A DNA stretch of 64,000 bases from NCBI GenBank assembly GCA_947500005.1, contig CANMQJ010000002.1, positions 248,001 through 312,000 of the forward strand, in the 5' to 3' direction. The notes below the pieces were generated by a model. The model had not been told where the DNA came from. It did not search any database and saw only the letters and a program-made list of their open reading frames with translations. Shown piece after piece: positions 7,173 through 14,813 of the stretch (position 1 is the first letter of the stretch; every line of letters starts with the position of its first letter). The DNA comes from an uncultured Paracoccaceae bacterium. Its GTDB lineage: Bacteria > Pseudomonadota > Alphaproteobacteria > Rhodobacterales > Rhodobacteraceae. A program made the position numbers and the translations under genes.

Positions 7173-9590
7173 ATGAAAACCCACGCACAGGCCGTCGTCA
7201 TCGGAGGCGGCCTTGTCGGCTGTTCGATCCTGTATCACCTGGCCAAGCTCGGCTGGACCGACGTGGTCCTGCTGGAACGCGACGAGCTGACAAGCGGGTC
7301 GACATGGCATGCCGCGGCGAACATCCACGGGCTGCACGACAACAACAACGTCACCCGCATCCAGCACTACACGATGAACCTCTACAAGGAGCTGGAGAAG
7401 GAAACCGGGCAGGGCTGCGGCGTGTTCCAATCCGGCTCGCTCTACCTTGCCCGAACGGAAGCGCGCGAACACCAGCTGCGGCTTCAGGAGGCCAAGGCGA
7501 AGTTCTATGGTTTGAATTTCTTCGAGGTGAGCCGCGAAAAGGCGAAAGAGCTGCACCCTTTGGCGCAGTTCGACGACATCCGCTGCATCATGTTCGAACC
7601 CGATGGCGGCAACGTGGACCCCTCGGGCGTGACCCATGCCTATGCCGCCGGCGCCCGCGCCCGGGGGGCCGAGATCGAGCGTTTCTGCCCCGTCATCGCG
7701 ACCGAGCAGCAGCCGGATGGGACATGGATCGTCCGTACGACCAAGGGCGACATCCACACGCAATGGGTGGTCAATGCCGCCGGTCTTTGGGGGCGTGAGG
7801 TCGCCGCACTGGCCGGGCTGCCCCTGCCGCTGCAACCGACCGAGCACCAGTATTTCGTGACCGAGACGATCCCCGAGGTCGCCGCCCTCGGCCGCCGTCT
7901 GCCTTCCATCGCCGACCGCGACGGCGAATATTACTTTCGTCAGGAAGGCAATGGCTTCCTCATCGGCGCCTATGAAAAGGACATGCGCTTCTGGGCCGAG
8001 GATGGCACGCCGCTGGATTTCGCCCATGACCTGTTCCCTGACGACCTGGACCGGATCATGGAAAACGTGATCCGCGCCACCGAACGGGTGCCCTGCGCCG
8101 AAACCGCCGGCGTCAAGCGCGTGATCAACGGGCCGATGATCTGGTCACCCGATTCCAACGCGATCTGGGGGCCGGTGCCGGAGCTTCGGAACTATTTCTG
8201 CTGCACCGGCATCATCCCCGGCTTTTCGCAATCGGGGGGCCTTGGCCTTCTGGCCGCACAGTGGATGATCGAGGGCGAACCGCAATACGACATGTTCGCT
8301 TGGGATCTCGCGCGCTTTGGCGATTGGGCCGGCAAGGCGTTCACCAAGGCGCGCGTGCAGGATCAATATGCCCACCGCTTCGCGATCCATTTCCCAAACG
8401 AGGAGCGCGGCGCAGGCCGCCCCGCCCGTGTCCGCCCTGCTTACGAGATGCAAAAAGAGATGGGCTGTGTACATGGGCTCAACTGCGGTTGGGAACATCC
8501 TCTCTGGTTCGCCGATACGCCCGGAACGCAGGACACCAACGGCTTCACCCGCCAGAACTGGTGGGAGCCGGTGGGCCGCGAGGCACGGATGCTGCGCGAC
8601 AGCGTGGGCGTGATCGACATCTCGAATTTCGCCAATTACGTCATCAAGGGCCCCGGCGCCCATGACTGGCTGGACCGACTTGTCGCCAATCGCGTGCCGA
8701 CCGAGATCGGGCGCTCCTGCCTGACGCCGCTCATCTCGGTGCGTGGCGGTGTGGCGGGCGACTTCACCATCACCAAGGTGGGCGAAGACGAATACATGAT
8801 GATCGGCTCGGGGCTTGCCGAACGATATCACCAGCGTTTCTTCAACATGGTGGACCTGCCCGCGGGCACGACGCTCGAGGTCGCCACGAACCGTATCGCG
8901 GGCTTCAACGTGGCCGGCCCGAAATCGCGCGAGATGCTCCAGCGGCTGACCAATGCCGATCTGTCGAACGAGGCGTTCCGCTTCATGCGCTCGCGCACGA
9001 TCGAGGTGGCAGGTGTCACCGCGCTGGCGATCCGCGTGTCCTTTACCGGCGACCTGGGATGGGAGCTGCATTGCGACGAGGCGGATCAGGTCCGGCTTTA
9101 CACCGCCCTGCTGGACGCGGCGCGGGAACTGGGCGGCGGACCGGTCGGCGGCCGCGCTCTGGGCGCGCTGCGGATCGAAAAAGGTTACGGCTCTTGGGGC
9201 CGCGAATACAGCCAGGAATACTGGCCGCAGGAAGTGGGCCTCGACCCGCTGATCAGGCTCGATAAGGATTTCCTGCACAAGTCCGCCTATCTCAAGATCA
9301 AGGACAACGCCCCGCGCGAGGTTCTGCGGGTCTTCGAGGTCGATGCCGTCAACGACGCCGATGCCAGCGGTGGCGAGCCCGTCTTCACGCCCGACGGCAA
9401 ACCTGTGGGCCGCGTGACCTCGGGCGCCTATGGCTATCACGTCGGCAAGTCGCTTGCCGTGGGCTATGCCAACCCGGCCGTGGCCGGGCCGGGCGACGCG
9501 GTCGAAGTCTTCATTCTCGGCAAGCCGCACAAGGCGCGTATCCTGAAGCAGCCTCCCTTCGACCCCGAAGGTCAGCGGCTGAGGTCCTGA
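7173..9590 (+). CDS. Dimethylglycine/sarcosine-dehydrogenase-like FAD oxidoreductase fused to GcvT domain
   Basis: An 805-residue fusion. Residues 1 to about 390 form a DAO-type FAD domain: dinucleotide motif VIGGGLVGCS at 9-18 and GSTWHAA at 42-48, where His46 corresponds to the covalent FAD histidine of DMGDH/SarDH. Residues about 440-800 are the folate-binding GcvT domain and its C-terminal barrel. Family members oxidise an N-methyl group and pass the carbon to tetrahydrofolate as 5,10-methylene-THF, with electrons leaving through ETF. The exact substrate (dimethylglycine, sarcosine or another N-methyl amine) cannot be read. Its last 19 nt overlap the end of the convergent LysR gene. Start at 7173 has GGAG upstream. 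Confidence 0.88.
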   Translation: MKTHAQAVVIGGGLVGCSILYHLAKLGWTDVVLLERDELTSGSTWHAAANIHGLHDNNNVTRIQHYTMNLYKELEKETGQGCGVFQSGSLYLARTEAREHQLRLQEAKAKFYGLNFFEVSREKAKELHPLAQFDDIRCIMFEPDGGNVDPSGVTHAYAAGARARGAEIERFCPVIATEQQPDGTWIVRTTKGDIHTQWVVNAAGLWGREVAALAGLPLPLQPTEHQYFVTETIPEVAALGRRLPSIADRDGEYYFRQEGNGFLIGAYEKDMRFWAEDGTPLDFAHDLFPDDLDRIMENVIRATERVPCAETAGVKRVINGPMIWSPDSNAIWGPVPELRNYFCCTGIIPGFSQSGGLGLLAAQWMIEGEPQYDMFAWDLARFGDWAGKAFTKARVQDQYAHRFAIHFPNEERGAGRPARVRPAYEMQKEMGCVHGLNCGWEHPLWFADTPGTQDTNGFTRQNWWEPVGREARMLRDSVGVIDISNFANYVIKGPGAHDWLDRLVANRVPTEIGRSCLTPLISVRGGVAGDFTITKVGEDEYMMIGSGLAERYHQRFFNMVDLPAGTTLEVATNRIAGFNVAGPKSREMLQRLTNADLSNEAFRFMRSRTIEVAGVTALAIRVSFTGDLGWELHCDEADQVRLYTALLDAARELGGGPVGGRALGALRIEKGYGSWGREYSQEYWPQEVGLDPLIRLDKDFLHKSAYLKIKDNAPREVLRVFEVDAVNDADASGGEPVFTPDGKPVGRVTSGAYGYHVGKSLAVGYANPAVAGPGDAVEVFILGKPHKARILKQPPFDPEGQRLRS

Positions 9591-10474
9591 TCCGCGACCC
9601 GCCCAGCGGCCTCCAGCAGGACGGGCTTGAACAGCTTGACGGCAGCGCTGGGGGTGCGGTCCTTGAACCGCACGCAATAGCACCAGGGGCTGTGGATCTC
9701 GGCGGTGAAGGGCTCAACCACAAGCCCTCGGGCGACATGGGGCCCGATCAGCGACCGTGGCACCGCGGCGCAGCCCAGCCCTTGCGCCGCCATTTCGATG
9801 GCCAGATTGGTCAGGTCGGTCTGGTACCCGCCGGTCAGGTCCAGCGGCTCGATCTCGAAGGCGGCGGCGACCTTTTCCCAATAGACCAGCCGCCCGAGGA
9901 TATGCAGCAGCTTCGCCTCCCGCAGCTGCGCGGGGTCCGTCAACGGCACACCGCCCACCCGGTAATCTGGCGCGCAAACCACGGCCAGCCGTTCCGGCCA
10001 CAGCCGGATCGCGCCGGCCGACATCTCGTCCTCGTGGTCGATCGTGACCGAGATGTCCGAAACGTCCGGCTCCACGTCGCTCCAGACCGTGCCATGAACT
10101 GTCACCTGCACATCCGGGTGGGCCTCGTGAAACGCGCGCAGCACGCCCGCCAGCCACAGCCCTGCGAAACTGGCCGGACAGGACAGGATCACCTCGCGCT
10201 TGCGGCTCTGCCGAAGGATCGAGGCGGTGGCCACGTCGATCTCCTGCAATGCGTGGCGCACAGAGGGCAGGTAGGCCTCCCCCACCTCGGTCAGCGCCAG
10301 CGAACGTGGCAGTCGCACGAAAAGCGGCCGGCCGATGAACTCTTCCAGCGACCGGACGTGGTTGCTTACGGCGGACTGCGTGATGTTCAGCTCGTCGGAG
10401 GCGCTGGTAAAGCTCAGATGCCGCGCGGCGGCCTCGAAAGAGCGCAGAAAGGTCAGGTGCGGCAAATGCTTCAT
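9572..10474 (-). CDS. LysR-family regulator, GcvA-like
   Basis: A 300-residue LysR-type regulator: N-terminal winged helix-turn-helix (about residues 5-64, with FTSASDELNITQSAVSNHVR) followed by a periplasmic-binding-like effector domain. The beginning (LPHLTFLRSFEAAARHLSFT) is typical of the GcvA subgroup, which often controls amine and glycine metabolism. I chose the ATG at 10474 because it starts the conserved domain; the upstream extension lacks similarity. It diverges from the MmgE/PrpD gene and converges with the FAD oxidase, so it probably controls one or both flanking units, with a candidate operator in the 137-nt divergent region. Confidence 0.88.
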   Translation of the reverse strand: MKHLPHLTFLRSFEAAARHLSFTSASDELNITQSAVSNHVRSLEEFIGRPLFVRLPRSLALTEVGEAYLPSVRHALQEIDVATASILRQSRKREVILSCPASFAGLWLAGVLRAFHEAHPDVQVTVHGTVWSDVEPDVSDISVTIDHEDEMSAGAIRLWPERLAVVCAPDYRVGGVPLTDPAQLREAKLLHILGRLVYWEKVAAAFEIEPLDLTGGYQTDLTNLAIEMAAQGLGCAAVPRSLIGPHVARGLVVEPFTAEIHSPWCYCVRFKDRTPSAAVKLFKPVLLEAAGRVADQDLSR

Positions 10475-10517
10475 GAGCGAAAACTCTAGCCACTCGCCGC
10501 CCGCCCGCAAGGCGGCA

Positions 10518-10552
10518 CAAAGATTTTCAGGGCAACGTGCCACGTATCTTTG
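10518..10552. promoter_or_regulatory. Candidate operator between divergent LysR and MmgE/PrpD genes
   Basis: The divergent spacer holds a 7-bp inverted repeat, CAAAGAT (10518-10524) and ATCTTTG (10546-10552), enclosing an 11-nt palindrome ACGTG-C-CACGT (10535-10545). LysR proteins normally bind such dyads between their own gene and a divergent target. Assignment to this regulator is inference. Confidence 0.4.
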
Positions 10553-10611
10553 CGTGCGGGTCGCTTTTTCGCCCGCTAGCTTCGGTTTCAGCTGTGCGGC
10601 GGAGAAACCAG

Positions 10612-11964
10612 ATGCCCGGAACGTTCAAGAAGGTCGCCGAATTCACATTGCGCAGACCGGCCGATGCGATGCCAGACAGCGCACGCGAGGCCGCCGCACT
10701 GATGATGCTCGACACGATGGGAATCGTGATCGCGTCCGGCCCGATGGAGGCCGGCGTGATCGCCCGCGATACCGCCTGTCTTCTCTATGCGAGCACCGAG
10801 CCGCGATACACCGCCCGGATGCTCTTCGACGGGCGCAAGGTCAGCCTTGCCGGCGCGGCCTTCGCCGCCGCGACGCAGACCGACAATCTCGACGGGCATG
10901 ACGGGTACAATCCGACAAAGGGCCATATCGGCGTGGTGGCCCTGCCGACGCTGGCGGTGCTTGCCCAGCACCTGCCCGACCTCACAGGGCCAGAGGCGCT
11001 GGCGGCCCTCATCACCGGCTACGAGGTCGCAGGACGCGCCGGAATCGCCCTTCACGCCACGGTCAGCGACTACCATACGTCCGGGGCGTGGAACGCGCTC
11101 GGAGTGGCCGCAATGGCCGCGCGGCTGCGCGGGCAATCCGACGCAATCCTGCGGCAATCGCTGGGCATCGCGGAATATCATGGCCCCCGTAGCCAGATGA
11201 TGCGCGAAATCGCGACCCCCACCATGCTGCATGACGGCTCGGGCCAGGGCGCCCTGGTCGGCCTTTCTGCCGCCATCCTGGCCGAGAACGGCTTTACCGG
11301 TGCCCCTGCCATCACCCTTGAAGAGGATCGCGCCGCACCGTTCTGGCAGGACCTGGGCCAATTCTGGCAGATCGAACATCAATACGTGAAACCCTACCCG
11401 ATCTGCCGCTGGGCCCATGCCGCCATAGACGCGACACGCGGTCTGATGTTGACGCATGACCTGACCCCGGATCGCATCGCCTCGGTCGAGATCGCCACCT
11501 TTCACGAGGCCGCCTGCCTCTTTCCCGGCATGCCCGACACCACATCGCAGGCGCAGTATTCGCTTCCCTTCTCGGTGGCCGCGCAGATCGTGCATGGCCA
11601 CATCGGCGTCGAACAGATCACCGGCGACGGCTTGAGCGACGCGGCCGTCGCCCGGATGATCGGGCGCATCACCGTCCGCGAGCACCCCGGACACAGCGAC
11701 CGCTTCCCGAAAGGCCGCTGGGCCGATGTCACCATCACCACCACCGGGGGGGAGGTACTTGCCTCCGGCGACACCCATGCGCGGGGCGGCCCCGAGGCAC
11801 CCATGAGTCGAAGCGCGGTCATCGAGAAATACATGGGCTTTGCAACCCCCACCCTCGGGGAGAACCGCGCCGCAGCTATTCGCGACGCGATCCTCAACCT
11901 TGCCGCTCCGGCCAGCCTGTGGGCTCAGGTCGGCGATCTGCTTTGCGACCCACCGGAGGCCTGA
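10612..11964 (+). CDS. MmgE/PrpD family protein
   Basis: A 450-residue member of the family that includes 2-methylcitrate dehydratase (PrpD) and cis-aconitate decarboxylase. The helical N-terminal domain carries MLDTMGIVIASGP and the active-site region DGHDGYNPTKGHIG; the C-terminal domain follows from about residue 270. None of prpB or prpC is nearby, so methylcitrate metabolism is unlikely; a hydratase/dehydratase step on a carboxylic acid from the same catabolic cluster is the better guess. The ATG at 10612 with GGAG upstream was chosen over 10537. The MttB-family gene starts 1 nt after its stop codon, indicating translational coupling. Confidence 0.85.
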   Translation: MPGTFKKVAEFTLRRPADAMPDSAREAAALMMLDTMGIVIASGPMEAGVIARDTACLLYASTEPRYTARMLFDGRKVSLAGAAFAAATQTDNLDGHDGYNPTKGHIGVVALPTLAVLAQHLPDLTGPEALAALITGYEVAGRAGIALHATVSDYHTSGAWNALGVAAMAARLRGQSDAILRQSLGIAEYHGPRSQMMREIATPTMLHDGSGQGALVGLSAAILAENGFTGAPAITLEEDRAAPFWQDLGQFWQIEHQYVKPYPICRWAHAAIDATRGLMLTHDLTPDRIASVEIATFHEAACLFPGMPDTTSQAQYSLPFSVAAQIVHGHIGVEQITGDGLSDAAVARMIGRITVREHPGHSDRFPKGRWADVTITTTGGEVLASGDTHARGGPEAPMSRSAVIEKYMGFATPTLGENRAAAIRDAILNLAAPASLWAQVGDLLCDPPEA

Positions 11965-11965
11965 C

Positions 11966-13504
11966 ATGCCCAGAGACCGACGCAGCGGGGGACGGCGTGG
12001 AAAATCGGGCCGGAGCGGTGGAGGTATCGCCCAGCTGCCCTGGGCTCAGCCTCGCCATAGCCACCCCGTCTACCAGATAGCCACCGAAGAGGAGGTCGAG
12101 GCGATCCATGCGGCGTCAATCCGCATCCTCTCCGAAGGCGGTATCCGCGTCATGGGCGACAATGTGCTGGAGCATTTCGCCCGGGCCGGTGCCTTGGTCG
12201 ACCGGGACGAGCGCATCGTGCGTATCGATGAAAGCCTTGTCGATCAGGCGCTTTCGACCGTACCGAGCAGTTTCACGCTGACATCGCGCAACCCGGAAAA
12301 ACGCCTGGTCCTGGGTGGCGATCACACCTGCTTCGGCCTCGTCGCGGGGCCGCCCAACGTGCATGACCGCGTCAAGGGGCGCCGCGCGGGGAACTACGAG
12401 GATTACTGCAACTTCACCCGGCTCGCCCATCACTTCAACGCGATCCACATCCTCGGAAACCAGGTGATGGCACCGGTCGAGATGCCCGCCAACACCCGCC
12501 ACCTCGATACCTATTTCGCCAATCTCACCCTGTCGGACCTCTGCTTTCACTGCACCGCAATCGGACGCGGACGCGCGGTGGACGGGATCGAGATGATGGC
12601 GATCTCGCGCGGGATCACGGTCGAGGAGATGGCGCAGGACCCCGGAGTGATCACGATCATCTCGGTCAACTCGCCGCGCCTTCTGGACGACGCGATGGGC
12701 GACGGGTTGATCGCGATGGCCGAACATGGGCAGCCCGTCACCATCACGCCTTTCACGCTGATGGGCGCCATGACGCCGGTCACCCTGGCCGCCGCCCTGG
12801 CGCAACAGAATGCCGAGGCGCTGTTCGGCGTCGTGCTGACCCAGCTGGTGCGCCCCGGCACGCCGGTCATGTACGGCGCCTTCACCTCCAATGTCGACAT
12901 GCGCTCGGGTGCGCCTGCCTTCGGGACGCCAGAAAACACCAAGGCCAACATCATCAGCGGGCAACTGGCGCGCCGATATGGCCTGCCCTACCGGACCTCG
13001 AACGCGAATGCCTCGAACGCGGTGGACCTGCAGGCGGCCTATGAGACGATGATGTCCACATGGGGCGCCGTTCTTGGCGGCGCGAACATTATCTATCACG
13101 CTGCCGGGTGGCTTGAGGGCGGATTGACGGCTTCGTACGAGAAACTGGTTCTCGATGTCGAGATCCTTCAGAACATGATCGAGTTCCTTCGACCGGCCTC
13201 CTTCAGTCCCGAGGATCTTGCGGTCGATGCGATCCTGGCCGTGCCGCCCGGCGGGCATTTCTTCGGCACCGATCACACGATGGCCCGGTACGAAACCGCC
13301 TTTTACACGCCGCTCTTGTCGGACTGGCAGAATTTCGAGAACTGGGAGGCCGCCGGTGCACGGGACGCGCTGGACCGCGCGACGTCGATCTGGCAGCAGG
13401 CGCTGCGGGAATACGAAGAGCCTGTAATGACACCGGACCGGCGAGAAGCGCTGGAAGCCTACATGGCGGGCCGCAAGGAAGAGATCGGCGGCGGCGATCC
13501 CTGA
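11966..13504 (+). CDS. MttB-superfamily methyltransferase without pyrrolysine
   Basis: A 512-residue protein of the trimethylamine methyltransferase (MttB) superfamily. Characterised members move a methyl group from a quaternary or tertiary amine to a corrinoid protein; non-pyrrolysine members include glycine betaine methyltransferases. The reading frame has no in-frame amber codon, so pyrrolysine is not used. Conserved-looking blocks include EVEAIHAASIRILSEGGIRV near residue 40 and GAFTSNVDMRSGAPAFGTPE in the middle. The basic glycine-rich N-terminus (residues 1-25) is low complexity. GGAGG precedes the ATG. No corrinoid protein, RamA activator or MtbA-type gene is in the window, which leaves the methyl acceptor unexplained. 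Confidence 0.85.
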   Translation: MPRDRRSGGRRGKSGRSGGGIAQLPWAQPRHSHPVYQIATEEEVEAIHAASIRILSEGGIRVMGDNVLEHFARAGALVDRDERIVRIDESLVDQALSTVPSSFTLTSRNPEKRLVLGGDHTCFGLVAGPPNVHDRVKGRRAGNYEDYCNFTRLAHHFNAIHILGNQVMAPVEMPANTRHLDTYFANLTLSDLCFHCTAIGRGRAVDGIEMMAISRGITVEEMAQDPGVITIISVNSPRLLDDAMGDGLIAMAEHGQPVTITPFTLMGAMTPVTLAAALAQQNAEALFGVVLTQLVRPGTPVMYGAFTSNVDMRSGAPAFGTPENTKANIISGQLARRYGLPYRTSNANASNAVDLQAAYETMMSTWGAVLGGANIIYHAAGWLEGGLTASYEKLVLDVEILQNMIEFLRPASFSPEDLAVDAILAVPPGGHFFGTDHTMARYETAFYTPLLSDWQNFENWEAAGARDALDRATSIWQQALREYEEPVMTPDRREALEAYMAGRKEEIGGGDP

Positions 13505-13532
13505 GGCCCGGGGGAACCGCCCGGACCGGGCC
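13505..13532 (+). terminator. GC-rich stem-loop after the MttB-family gene
   Basis: GGCCCGG (13505-13511) pairs with CCGGGCC (13526-13532) just after the stop codon. There is no T-tract, so it may be a weak terminator, pause site or mRNA-stabilising hairpin between this unit and the formate channel gene. Confidence 0.35.
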
Positions 13533-13573
13533 AGCGTTCCCTTCCGGACAGCCCGTCCGTTGAGAGGCCTGCG

Positions 13574-14467
13574 ATGCCCGACTTGCAGCATGGAGACCGG
13601 GATGCCGTTTTCGGCGAAGAAAGTTCGGCTGCCAGTCCCCTGCCCGGCCCGGACGATCAATCGGTCAGCGCCCTGACCGATGCTCAGCGCGCCGATGTAA
13701 CAGAGCACCGGCGCCTGTCGGCATTGACCGTCTACTCGATCATCCTGAACGAAGGCGAAGAGGAACTGTCCCGCCCGGTGCGCTCGCTGGTCTGGTCGGG
13801 CATCGCGGCAGGCATCTGCATCTGCGCCTCGCTGCTCGCCGAAGGGTTGCTGCACGCGCGGCTGGGCGACCACCCTTATCGCGGTCTGATTGAAAACATG
13901 GGCTACACGGTGGGCTTCATCCTGGTGATCCTTTCACGGCTGCAACTATTCACCGAGAACACGATCGCGGTCGTTCTTCCCGTCCTTTATCACCGAACGG
14001 GCCGGGCATTGTGGCGTGCTGCCCGGCTCTGGGGTCTCGTGCTGGCAGCGAATCTTTTTGGTGTCGGCGTTACGATGACGATGGCCCTCTGGCCCGGTAC
14101 AGTGGATGTATCCACGGTCGAGGGCATGGTCGAGGTATCGCGTCATTATTCCTCGCTTTCGGGCCTCGAACCCCTGTGGCGTGCCATCCCGGCAGGGTTC
14201 TTCGTCGCAACGATCGTCTGGATGCTACCTTCGGCCAAGGGGTTCGAGATCTTCGTGATCTTCGTCTTCACCTACCTTCTCGCCGTGGGTCATTTCCCGC
14301 ATATCGTGGCCGGCTTTTCCGAAATCTTCCTGCTGTTGCTGATCGGCGAACTGGAGGTTGGCCGCGCAGTCATGGGTCTGGCCCTGCCGACCCTCGTGGG
14401 GAACATCATAGGTGGAACGGGCCTGTTCGCGCTACTCGCCCATGCCCAGGTTCAGCAGGAGATGTGA
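13574..14467 (+). CDS. Formate/nitrite transporter family channel
   Basis: A 297-residue membrane protein of the FocA/NirC family, with a roughly 65-residue hydrophilic N-terminus followed by about six hydrophobic segments. The motif LSRLQLFTENTI (near residue 120) is a version of the conserved loop seen in YfdC-like family members, and the later pair GHFPHIVAG supplies the family region with the pore histidine. These proteins form pentameric inner-membrane channels for formate, nitrite or related small anions. It opens the plus-strand run that continues into formate dehydrogenase, so formate is the likely substrate. GAGAGG lies upstream of the ATG at 13574. Confidence 0.85.
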   Translation: MPDLQHGDRDAVFGEESSAASPLPGPDDQSVSALTDAQRADVTEHRRLSALTVYSIILNEGEEELSRPVRSLVWSGIAAGICICASLLAEGLLHARLGDHPYRGLIENMGYTVGFILVILSRLQLFTENTIAVVLPVLYHRTGRALWRAARLWGLVLAANLFGVGVTMTMALWPGTVDVSTVEGMVEVSRHYSSLSGLEPLWRAIPAGFFVATIVWMLPSAKGFEIFVIFVFTYLLAVGHFPHIVAGFSEIFLLLLIGELEVGRAVMGLALPTLVGNIIGGTGLFALLAHAQVQQEM

Positions 14468-14597
14468 CAGCCTGAACCGCGCCTCGCCGGGGGCGATCCG
14501 GAAATTGATGGAACATGTCTGCCCCCTCCATGTTTACCTCAAAGGAGGGCCGATCCCGGCTTGGGCGGCCCGACGCCATTGAAATGAGGGATCTGCC

Positions 14598-14789
14598 ATG
14601 AAAGACGAACGCGAGCGGCCAGGCCTTTCACGACGTCACGTTCTTGCGCTTGCGCCCGTTGCCGGTGCGGCCGCCTTGCCGACGACAGCCGTGGCCGACG
14701 AACCCGCCCCACGCGACGAAGACCCTCGCGAGGTCCGGCTTCGGGATACCGAGCATATCCGCACTTACTATCGCCTCGCCAGAAGCTGA
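14598..14789 (+). CDS. Small twin-arginine protein of the formate dehydrogenase cluster
   Basis: A 63-residue protein with a Tat-type signal, LSRRHVLALAPVAGAAAL, at residues 10-27 and a short charged C-terminal part ending in EHIRTYYRLARS. Small Tat-signal proteins of this type commonly precede FDH3-type formate dehydrogenase operons; their role (assembly factor or small periplasmic subunit) is not settled to my knowledge. The start has GAGGGA upstream and it lies 24 nt before the alpha subunit. A CCCTCC/GGAGGG hairpin (14524-14549) sits in its leader. Confidence 0.75.
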   Translation: MKDERERPGLSRRHVLALAPVAGAAALPTTAVADEPAPRDEDPREVRLRDTEHIRTYYRLARS

Positions 14790-14813
14790 TCTCCGGCCAG
14801 GAAAGGATACTGC

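Noticed and set aside
10612..11964. 2-Methylcitrate dehydratase PrpD
   Set aside because: No prpB, prpC or propionate genes accompany it; only family-level assignment is justified.
11966..13504. Pyrrolysine-containing MttB
   Set aside because: The reading frame has no internal TAG codon, so it belongs to the non-pyrrolysine branch of the superfamily.
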